Shown here: positions 57,457 through 64,000 of the stretch, piece after piece
Layout: every line of letters begins with the position of its first letter
How positions within the stretch are numbered: position 1 is the first letter of the stretch
Source: Alteribacillus bidgolensis
GTDB lineage: Bacteria; Bacillota; Bacilli; Bacillales; Marinococcaceae
Direction: 5' to 3'
Assembly (NCBI RefSeq): GCF_002886255.1
Contig: NZ_KZ614149.1
Location: forward strand, 930,001 to 994,000
DNA: 64,000 nucleotides
The notes under the pieces: generated by a model
The model's input: only the letters and a program-made list of their open reading frames with translations
Database searches by the model: none
What the model was told of the DNA's origin: nothing
Translations under genes and position numbers: made by a program

Positions 57457-58380
57457 CTAATCTTCAATGCTTTCCATATTCAGCATGCCAAAGTCTTCGG
57501 CTGCTTTAGAAATACTTTCATATTGGCTGTGATCCGTTTCTACAAACGCCGAAGCACCGCCAAATATTTCAAGAATTTCTTCATCTTCGATACTAGTAAA
57601 TGCCTCTTGTAATGCTTGTTTTGTATCTTCATCCATATCACTTGGAACCGCCCAAGGATATTGGTATAATTGTTCTGATTCCCATATAACTTTTAATTGA
57701 CTGTCGTCTATTACACCATCCGCAACTAATTCATTGTAAATAGCACTGTCAATCGCACCAGCATCTACTTCTTGACTTTCAACTGCGCTTGCAGTGACAT
57801 CATGTGAACCTGTGTAGCGAACGGATGCAAAATCATGTTCGTCTTCGGATTCAAAAACGCCTCTGTCTCTTAGTTCAAGACCTGGAATGAGAGAACCGGA
57901 AGTAGAAGAAATACTTCCAAATGCAAAATCAACTTCCTCAGAGTCCCCCAATAGTTCATCTAAGCTATCCCAGGGCTGATCTTTATGGGTAAGAATATAT
58001 GAATAATAATAAGGTTCCCCGTCAATCTCTTGTGTAATGATAGCCTCTGCTCCGCTTTCTTCATTAGCAATAACATAAGTAAGCGGTCCGAGATAGGCCA
58101 TATCAATATGCCCATAATTTAAAGCTTCTACAACCGCATTATAATTGGGATAGTGATCTACAGCTACTTCCTGGTCCATGCTATCATTTAACGTTTCTTC
58201 TAGTTTTCTCAATCCATCTTCCATTTCTCCAGAAGATTGTGCTGGTATAACGGCAATTTCTAATGCATCCTCAGATTCGCTGCTGTTTTTATTTCCTTCT
58301 TCATTCTCTTCATCAGCCCCGCCGCAAGCTCCTAAAAAAAATAAAGAACTTACAGCAACAGTAATACCCCACGTTTTCAT
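57457..58380 (-). CDS. phnD: PhnD-type substrate-binding lipoprotein
   Basis: A 307-residue lipoprotein: signal peptide TWGITVAVSSLFFLGACGG (lipobox LGAC), an acidic linker, then the periplasmic-binding fold with EIAVIPAQSSGEMEDGLRKL, HIDMAYLGPLTYVIANEESG, FGSISSTSGSLIPGLELRDR and DAGAIDSAIYNEL. It presents the anion to PhnEC. The ATG at 58380 is preferred because the signal peptide begins there; an ATG six codons earlier is possible. Confidence 0.9.
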   Translation of the reverse strand: MKTWGITVAVSSLFFLGACGGADEENEEGNKNSSESEDALEIAVIPAQSSGEMEDGLRKLEETLNDSMDQEVAVDHYPNYNAVVEALNYGHIDMAYLGPLTYVIANEESGAEAIITQEIDGEPYYYSYILTHKDQPWDSLDELLGDSEEVDFAFGSISSTSGSLIPGLELRDRGVFESEDEHDFASVRYTGSHDVTASAVESQEVDAGAIDSAIYNELVADGVIDDSQLKVIWESEQLYQYPWAVPSDMDEDTKQALQEAFTSIEDEEILEIFGGASAFVETDHSQYESISKAAEDFGMLNMESIED

Positions 58381-58513
58381 CACAGTACCACTCTCCATTT
58401 CTAATATGTAATGACTATGATTCCATATTGGAATACCCTTGCGTTAATAAGCTATCACTGTTTATGATCATTGTAAAGAATTATTTAGCATCTGTAAAAA
58501 GGAGCAGCCCATT

Positions 58514-59401
58514 ATGAATGAAAAACAATTAGAGGTTTTTGCGGAACTTGCAGCTTGGCGGAGCTTTTCAAAAACAGCTCATAAGCTGGGAATATCGCAA
58601 TCAACGGTAACAAAACAGCTTAAAAGCCTCGAACAAGAACTTGGCAGCCGATTAATAAACAGGCAGACTGCTGCACTAACAGAAGAGGGCGAACTAGTGT
58701 ATGAAAAAGCAATAGAGTGGCTGAAAGAATGGAGAGATCTTCGCAAACTCTGTCAAAAGCGTGGAGAAAAGTACACACAAACTTTACGAATCGGTGCAAG
58801 TACTACACCAGGGACATATTTTTTACCATCTATATGTAAAGAATGCCACAATCAGTTTCCACACCTGCGTTTAAACCTTTATATTGATGATTCAAACAAT
58901 GTTTTAACATTACTTTCTGAAAACAAAATAGATATTGCGGTTGTCGGCACGAAATCGTCTTCTGCCACTATCGATATGTATCCGCTTTGGAAAGACCGTC
59001 TTGCCGTTATCGGTCCTCCCGAAGCAGATGATGACCCAGTTACTCATTTCTCTGATCTTCAATCCTTTTCATTTGTGAAAAGAAAGCAAGGCTCTGGTAC
59101 GTACCAAGCGGTCGAAATAGCTTTAAGCAGCTGGAGAGGCTCACTCCCTGAATTAGAAACAGCTGCTGTCGTACCCAATACAGAAAGCTTGCTTTCTCTA
59201 GTAGAAGCAGGAATAGGCTACGGATTTATTTCCGAATTAGCCCTTCCTTCTGCAAAAGCGAGAGGCTGTGTTTTTAAAGGATTTTTGCCATATAATAGAG
59301 ACTTTTATATCGCCTGTTCAAAAAGTGCTCAAGAAATGGAAACAGCCGCCGCTTTCAAAAACGCAGCAGAAATATGGAAGACAGTCTATAGGAAAACATA
59401 G
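58514..59401 (+). CDS. LysR-type regulator of phnDEC
   Basis: A 295-residue LysR regulator. HTH: VFAELAAWRSFSKTAHKLGI and SQSTVTKQLKSLEQELGSRL. The effector domain has TLRIGASTTPGTYFLPSICK and ENKIDIAVVGTKSSS. It is divergent from phnD across a 133-bp gap, the usual LysR control layout, so it probably regulates the transporter. AAAGGAG precedes the ATG. Confidence 0.88.
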   Translation: MNEKQLEVFAELAAWRSFSKTAHKLGISQSTVTKQLKSLEQELGSRLINRQTAALTEEGELVYEKAIEWLKEWRDLRKLCQKRGEKYTQTLRIGASTTPGTYFLPSICKECHNQFPHLRLNLYIDDSNNVLTLLSENKIDIAVVGTKSSSATIDMYPLWKDRLAVIGPPEADDDPVTHFSDLQSFSFVKRKQGSGTYQAVEIALSSWRGSLPELETAAVVPNTESLLSLVEAGIGYGFISELALPSAKARGCVFKGFLPYNRDFYIACSKSAQEMETAAAFKNAAEIWKTVYRKT

Positions 59402-59406
59402 ATCTA

Positions 59407-60429
59407 TTACTCAAGTATATTTTTATACAATTCAATATATCGTTTAGCTTCTTCTACAGGATGATGATATGTCAAAACATAGTCACGAGCCTGCTCGGAC
59501 AACTTTTGGTATAGTTGGTCGTTAGAAAAAAGCTGTTCAAACTGTCTGGAAAATTGGCCGGGAGATGAAAATAAATAGCCATTGCAGCCAGGCTGCACAA
59601 CACTTTTATTGCCCGGGTTGTTTCTTGCTAATGCAGGAACTCCCTCTGTCATTCCTTCTAAAAGACTGACAGGCTGTCCTTCTGACTCGGAAGTATTGAC
59701 TACCGCATCTGCCCATTTATATAGTATGTGCATTTCTTCTGGTTCAACCGGCGGATGATAGGTAAACCAAGGGCGTTTACTAGACTCATGAAGTACCTGC
59801 TGCTCAATTTCTTTATTTAACGGTTCTCCTATCAACATAAATCTCAGATTGGGATATGACTTCTTTTTTTCATCAAGTTCATCAAGCACGTACAGAACAT
59901 CTTTCACAGGACGAAGACCAGCCGGCAGCAAAATATTGGGGAAACCATCAGGCAGTTCTAAATTAGTTTGCTGTTTAGGTAAAGGTATGTTTACAGCCTG
60001 TGGTATAACATGTGTTTTTCCACGAAGGAAGGGAAAATCCTGTACCGCCTTTTCTTTCCCATCTTCAGTAAAAACAGTTAATGCTGCTGCATCCTCTAAA
60101 AGATGGGCCATGCTGTCTTTTTTTTGTTTTTCTTTTAGATCTATATTTATATCTGTTCCTCCGGTTGTTAAAAGAAACGGTTTTTGAATAAAGATTTCGT
60201 TCGAAGTAAGCCACTCTGCTGTTTTTCTAACATGAAGTGCATGAACAATATCTGCTTGTTCTAAATATGGTTCCGCAGAAGCTGTTTCCTCCTTAAAGGC
60301 AAAGACATTCACTGTTACACCAGCTTTATTTAAATATTCCTTCATTCGTTTTGCAGTAGTTGCATTACCTCGTTTTGAGTAATAATAGGGTGTTAAATAT
60401 AATACGTTTAATGTTTCTCCAGTTTTCAT
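59407..60429 (-). CDS. Family 4 glycosyltransferase coupled to selB
   Basis: A 340-residue GT-B enzyme. Donor-site motif near residue 270: TSESEGQPVSLLEGMTEGVP with the E-x7-E acidic pair. Acceptor-side features: NVLYLTPYYYSKRGNATTAK, HALHVRKTAEWL, LLTTGGTDINIDL and LLPAGLRPVKDVLYV. The ATG lies one base after the selB stop and has only a weak, distant ribosome site, so translation is probably coupled to selB. The layout recalls SenB selenosugar synthases, but general GT4 enzymes share much of it. Function is not established. Confidence 0.8.
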   Translation of the reverse strand: MKTGETLNVLYLTPYYYSKRGNATTAKRMKEYLNKAGVTVNVFAFKEETASAEPYLEQADIVHALHVRKTAEWLTSNEIFIQKPFLLTTGGTDINIDLKEKQKKDSMAHLLEDAAALTVFTEDGKEKAVQDFPFLRGKTHVIPQAVNIPLPKQQTNLELPDGFPNILLPAGLRPVKDVLYVLDELDEKKKSYPNLRFMLIGEPLNKEIEQQVLHESSKRPWFTYHPPVEPEEMHILYKWADAVVNTSESEGQPVSLLEGMTEGVPALARNNPGNKSVVQPGCNGYLFSSPGQFSRQFEQLFSNDQLYQKLSEQARDYVLTYHHPVEEAKRYIELYKNILE

Positions 60430-60430
60430 G

Positions 60431-62326
60431 TCAGTTACGCCACACTCTTTCCTGATCTATTCTTTTTGTCCATCCTGATTCATCCATCCATTCTAAAAGG
60501 GGGACCAGGTATTTTCTCGTTAAGTGAAGTACATCTTTTGCCTCCTGCAGGGTAAATGAAGCTGGGTGATGATCACGAAGCTTTTGTGCAGCTTCACCTG
60601 CTGCATGTTTAGACCATACGTGTTTATCATCCATCCCGACAGCTTTCTCTTGTTGCAGCAGCGACCGTTTCAGTTCCTGCGATAGTTCATTAGGCAGCTG
60701 TTGTTCTTTTGCATACTCGTCCCAAGGTTTCACTGAAATCCCGTCTTTTCTCCAGCTTTCCAGCAATTGCTGTATTCTTTTTTCCCAGCCTTTTGGATAA
60801 TACGGGGCAAAACTATGCAGTGATACATATTGTTTGTGCTTTTTGATTTTGTTCTGTGTCTCTGCTTCTTCTAAAAATCGCTCGATGAGTTCTTTTGGCA
60901 GTGATCGTAATTTCAATGACTGCAATTCTTCTTTATTTTTACCTGTTCTTAAAGGATACCTTTCATGATAATCTTTTAATTCGTCTATTAATTCCTTCCA
61001 AAACTGTTCGTATGTTTCCTTTAATACCAGTTTTTTATTAGAAAGCTCCCAAATTGTACTATTTTCTATTAATTGCGTCACCAGCTCATTCGCGTCCTCT
61101 TTCGTTAGTCCTGTCTGTTTTGCAATTTCTTCTCTGGTCAGCCATTTTTCTTCAAGAAGAGCGGTTTTAATGAGTTCGTCTGGTGTGCCTTCTAATTCTT
61201 TTTCGAGACGCTGCACCGACTTTTCGCCAAAAGGAAGACGTTCCCCTTGCGGATTTATGATCCAGCCGCCGCCGATTGTTTCAGTAGGTGTTGGCCGGCG
61301 TAAAATAAACCGATCTTCTCGTTTGGTAACGACCGGTTTGTCTAAGCGCAGCTGACAAACTACTTTATGTACTCCCGGTTCTAATACATTACGGTCAAAA
61401 AACACTATGTTTCCGTAAACTTCGGCTGTGCCAAGGTGAAGCTTAATATATCCCCGCTGTTTTAAATCATAAAAAAATTCTTTAGAAGGGAATAATACGA
61501 CGTGGACAATAGATGTAGTGACATAATGTTCGGCAGCCACAACGACATCTCCTCGTTTTATTTCTTCTTTTGAAACGCCGCTGAGATTCATGGCAAGCCT
61601 TTGACCAGCAATCCCTTCCTGTACTTGGCTGCCGTGAATTTGCAGCTGTCTTATTTTTGTTTTTTTGCGCTGCGGGAGGACCTGCACAGTATCTCCTTCG
61701 TAAATACTTCCTTCATATACAGTGCCTCGCACAACGGTTCCTTGTCCATGGACCGTAAACACCTGATCAATTGGAAGTCTAAAAGCCCCTTTTTTGTCTC
61801 GAACGGGGATTTTTTCTAAAATATATATTAACTGCTTACGGACTTCCTCTACTCCGCGACCGGACACACTATCGACAAATACCATCTCTGCTTTTTCAAA
61901 AGGTGTTCCTTTTACTTCTTCACGAATGTCTTCTCCGGCAAGCTCCAGCAAATCATCATCTACTTTATCTGCCTTTGTGACCGCAATAAGTCCGCCCTTT
62001 ACGTCTAGCAAAGATAAAATATCGAGGTGCTCTTTTGTTTGCGGCATCACTCCTTCATCTGCGGCAACAGTAAGGACAACTGCATCAATGCCTGCCACTC
62101 CAGCAATCATCTGCCGGATAAACCTTTCATGTCCAGGGACATCGATAATAGAAACATCCAAATCATCTGTTAACTGTAAAGGAGCAAATCCGGGTTCAAT
62201 TGATATATTGCGTTCTTTTTCTTCTTTTAGACGATCCGTATCTATTTTCGTTAATGCTTTTGTAAGCGTGGTTTTTCCGTGATCAATATGACCAGCCATA
62301 CCTATTGTTAATGTCCTCTTCCCCAT
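60431..62326 (-). CDS. selB: Selenocysteine-specific elongation factor SelB
   Basis: A 631-residue EF-Tu paralogue that brings Sec-tRNA to UGA codons. G1 GMAGHIDHGKTTLTKAL, G3 IDVPGHERFIRQM, G4 AVTKADKVDD; domains II-III (DQVFTVHGQGTVVRGTVYEG), then C-terminal winged-helix repeats that bind SECIS RNA (LTREEIAKQTGLTKEDANEL; TLQEAKDVLHLTRKYLVPLL). Full length. Divergent from tRNA-Sec and operonic with the glycosyltransferase. Confidence 0.96.
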   Translation of the reverse strand: MGKRTLTIGMAGHIDHGKTTLTKALTKIDTDRLKEEKERNISIEPGFAPLQLTDDLDVSIIDVPGHERFIRQMIAGVAGIDAVVLTVAADEGVMPQTKEHLDILSLLDVKGGLIAVTKADKVDDDLLELAGEDIREEVKGTPFEKAEMVFVDSVSGRGVEEVRKQLIYILEKIPVRDKKGAFRLPIDQVFTVHGQGTVVRGTVYEGSIYEGDTVQVLPQRKKTKIRQLQIHGSQVQEGIAGQRLAMNLSGVSKEEIKRGDVVVAAEHYVTTSIVHVVLFPSKEFFYDLKQRGYIKLHLGTAEVYGNIVFFDRNVLEPGVHKVVCQLRLDKPVVTKREDRFILRRPTPTETIGGGWIINPQGERLPFGEKSVQRLEKELEGTPDELIKTALLEEKWLTREEIAKQTGLTKEDANELVTQLIENSTIWELSNKKLVLKETYEQFWKELIDELKDYHERYPLRTGKNKEELQSLKLRSLPKELIERFLEEAETQNKIKKHKQYVSLHSFAPYYPKGWEKRIQQLLESWRKDGISVKPWDEYAKEQQLPNELSQELKRSLLQQEKAVGMDDKHVWSKHAAGEAAQKLRDHHPASFTLQEAKDVLHLTRKYLVPLLEWMDESGWTKRIDQERVWRN

Positions 62327-62461
62327 GTCACTTCCCGCCTTTTTTTTGCTCGATCTGATATTATTTATTATGTGTCAATATTACTATAAGTAAGAAAGGA
62401 TTGAAAATAATTCTACCTGCTTGCATAATACAGCCAGAGCGGGTAAAATACAAATGATTAT

Positions 62462-62558
62462 GGGGCCGGTTGCGATGCTGGTGCACGCCGAGGTCTTCAA
62501 AACCTTCAGGGAGGCGCGTGCCGTCTCCGCTGGGTTCGATTCCCAGACGGTCCCGCCA
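62462..62558 (+). tRNA. selC: tRNA-Sec (anticodon UCA)
   Basis: A 97-nt tRNA with encoded CCA. Acceptor GGGGCCG pairs with CGGTCCC; anticodon loop CTTCAAA at 62495-62501 holds TCA at 62497-62499; T-arm CTGGG-TTCGATT-CCCAG. There is a long variable arm (GGAG... TCTCC) and an extended D-stem with a TGGT loop, all features of tRNA-Sec. It lies 135 bp from the divergent selB start. Confidence 0.95.
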
Positions 62559-62597
62559 TATTTTGTTTCCTTGTATAACCTGAAATATTCCATACAA

Positions 62598-62630
62598 AAC
62601 CCTTCTGCAAAGAGAGCAGAAGGGTTTTTT
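62598..62630. terminator. Terminator between tRNA-Sec and the GGCT gene
   Basis: Perfect 11-base stem AACCCTTCTGC / GCAGAAGGGTT with six T residues on the + strand and TTTTG on the minus strand. It can end both convergent transcripts. Confidence 0.9.
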
Positions 62631-62637
62631 AAGGTAT

Positions 62638-63096
62638 TTATTCATAACTTTGGGGATCATTTTGAAGTTTTTTGGTAAGAACTTTAATTTTTTGCTGATA
62701 CTCTTCGGTTAATTCTTTTGCCCCTTCAATAATTAAACTAGAATAGTAAGCGAAAGGAGCGATGTCTACTTCAGACTTTTCTACGACACTGTAGGTTTTT
62801 GCTTTGACCCATTCTTTTGTCTCTAATAACTGTACATTCACTTCGATTCTTTCGTAAAAATGAGGGTGGCCTTCTCTTTTGTCTAGTCCTTTAAAGTCGG
62901 GAACCTCAAACAAAATCCCTTCCACTTCATTGCCTGTCTCCGGAATTATGTCTGCTACTCCGCCTTTTCTAGCCTTTGAATATGCACGGTAGCCGAATCG
63001 ATAGTCTTTAAGTACAGCTGCTCCAACAGGCTTAGCATCCACCGTCCTTTTTATATCCCTTACATTCATACATGAACCATATGCAAAATAATACAC
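62638..63096 (-). CDS. Gamma-glutamylcyclotransferase-like protein
   Basis: A 152-residue GGCT fold protein. MYYFAYGSCMN is the substrate-binding YGSN-type loop (here YGSC), and VEGILFEVPDFKGLDKREGH holds the catalytic Glu region. Members cleave gamma-glutamyl amines or peptides to 5-oxoproline. The function here is not shown. AGGAGG precedes the ATG. Confidence 0.8.
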   Translation of the reverse strand: MYYFAYGSCMNVRDIKRTVDAKPVGAAVLKDYRFGYRAYSKARKGGVADIIPETGNEVEGILFEVPDFKGLDKREGHPHFYERIEVNVQLLETKEWVKAKTYSVVEKSEVDIAPFAYYSSLIIEGAKELTEEYQQKIKVLTKKLQNDPQSYE

Positions 63097-63197
63097 GTTT
63101 ATAAATCCTCCTATTACACTGCGAGGCTTTTTTCATCACGAAACATTGCTATTTTTTTCACCTATTATACCAAACTAAGACGAAGCAACAAACTTCG

Positions 63198-63554
63198 TTA
63201 ATTCCAGCGCAATGCTAAAGTTAATTTACAGCAGTCCAAATCCTCTATCTGTGATTTAAATTCTAAACGAATGCCGTCAGGATTGTAATGCACTTCTACC
63301 TCTGAGGTTACTCCGATGGAATAAATCAACCGAAAAACCTCTTCTTCATCCGATTCTTGTGCAGCAGACATTAAAAAAGCAGCAAATTCTTTTGAAGCAG
63401 ACAAACTTTCGACAACTGTATCAGCATCTCTTAGAAGCTTTTTCATTTCATGAGCTGAGCTATACAAAAGTTCAGGGTTCACTGGCAGTGATTGTCTAAG
63501 AGGTAAATAGTGCATAGGGCCATAACAGCAGCGTGGCGGATAAAAGGAATACAT
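63198..63554 (-). CDS. Hypothetical protein resembling YuzC
   Basis: A 118-residue protein. The N-terminus is Tyr/Pro/Cys-rich (MYSFYPPRCCYGPMHYLPLR), the core is LYSSAHEMKKLLRDADTVVE and EEVFRLIYSIGVTSEVEVHY, and the end is CCKLTLALRW. This resembles my recollection of Bacillus YuzC, a small uncharacterised protein; certainty is moderate. The start region with Cys and Tyr would suit a spore-surface role. AGGAGGGT precedes the ATG. Confidence 0.6.
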   Translation of the reverse strand: MYSFYPPRCCYGPMHYLPLRQSLPVNPELLYSSAHEMKKLLRDADTVVESLSASKEFAAFLMSAAQESDEEEVFRLIYSIGVTSEVEVHYNPDGIRLEFKSQIEDLDCCKLTLALRWN

Positions 63555-63788
63555 AAAAATAGTACCCTCCTAGAAGAAGAAGTACTATTAAAATATGACT
63601 CTTCAATCGTATCAGTTACTCGTTTGACGTCGTCTTTTAATTTGTACTCTGCCCCCATTACAATTCTTACTTTATTAATTCAAAAAAGGAACATTGGATG
63701 GAGTGTTTATTAAAAGGAATCGTTTATCATAATAAATTATAATATAAATGCAAAAAAATCTTTCTTAAATTATTTCCTCACTCCATAT

Positions 63789-64000
63789 TTACTTTTTCGC
63801 TTTCCTTTTATATTTCCTGATTTTATTATATTGGGTTTTATCCTTCAGACTCTTAAACCCCTGAATTAATGGCCATCGATTGAGCTCAAAAATATAAAGA
63901 GAGCCATCTTCTTTCATTCCAATATCTACACCAAATATTTTTTGGTTAGGAAAAGAACGTCCTAACGTCTCAGCGGCAGCAAGAGCTATTTTCTTAATCT
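63789..64000 (-). CDS. YheC/YheD-like ATP-grasp protein (C-terminal part)
   Basis: The frame runs in from the right edge. It reads KIALAAAETLGRSFPNQKIF, GVDIGMKEDGSLYIFELNRW, PLIQGFKSLKDKTQYNKIRK and a basic tail. The GVDIGMKEDG.LYIFELN metal-binding motif is that of ATP-grasp spore-coat-associated proteins (YheC/YheD type). The N-terminal part is outside the window. It parallels the broken relative near 1.7-2.1 kb. Confidence 0.75.
   Translation of the reverse strand, partial: IKKIALAAAETLGRSFPNQKIFGVDIGMKEDGSLYIFELNRWPLIQGFKSLKDKTQYNKIRKYKRKAKK

Overview
The window is a low-GC Firmicutes chromosome segment. Gene content and order point to a spore-forming, probably halophilic or alkaliphilic Bacillaceae. 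There is an SspH spore protein, a SpoVK-like ATPase, remnants of YheC/YheD-type spore-coat ATP-grasp proteins, a type B RNase P RNA, and the Bacillus-like order mrfA-mrfB-ypsA-gpsB-rnpB-ypsC with dynA further along. Many secreted or surface proteins are acidic. No sequence search was possible, so the genus is not assigned.

Layout. 1-3.5 kb: ypwA (partial), yneR-like, sspH, a coat-protein remnant and ypsC. 3.6-11.4 kb: a decaying acyl-CoA catabolism cluster on the minus strand. Quinone oxidoreductase, CaiB-type CoA transferase and thiolase are intact; the sigma-54 activator, acyl-CoA ligases, dehydrogenase and SDR genes are broken. 11.6-18.2 kb: rnpB, an RNase H-like gene, a nitrilase-family gene, gpsB, ypsA, and mrfB/mrfA (mitomycin repair). 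18.4-24.1 kb: an accessory strip with a livF fragment, two tiny genes, a broken IS256-family element carrying a perfect 42-bp palindrome, a PepSY membrane protein with a YcnK-type copper regulator, and a decayed Tn3-family transposase. 24.1-43.5 kb: cheV, a SurA/PrsA-like lipoprotein, an ABC ATPase, a dipeptidase, dynA, an MFS permease, ykuI, metA, nadE, a double-AAA ATPase, vanZ-like and an FbpB-like peptide. 43.7-55.4 kb: acnA, the selenium genes selA, selW-like and selD, then cstA with its lytST regulators. 55.5-64 kb: a MITE-like element, phnDEC with a divergent LysR regulator, a glycosyltransferase coupled to selB, tRNA-Sec, and small conserved genes.

Main finding. The window encodes a complete selenocysteine system (selA, selB, tRNA-Sec with anticodon UCA, selD) and four genes with an in-frame UGA that reads best as selenocysteine: selD itself, a SelW-like protein with a CxxU motif, a HesB-like protein, and a second, divergent HesB/IscA-like small protein. 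Three have a clear hairpin just after the UGA; the fourth has only a weak one. An automatic caller would split or miss all four. A family-4 glycosyltransferase starts one base after the selB stop codon, which suggests a selenium role, possibly selenosugar synthesis of the SenB kind; this is inference. A second clear regulatory signal is a set of three TTTACTCGCC repeats on an exact 21-bp period between lytT and cstA, fitting a LytTR operator for pyruvate-type uptake.
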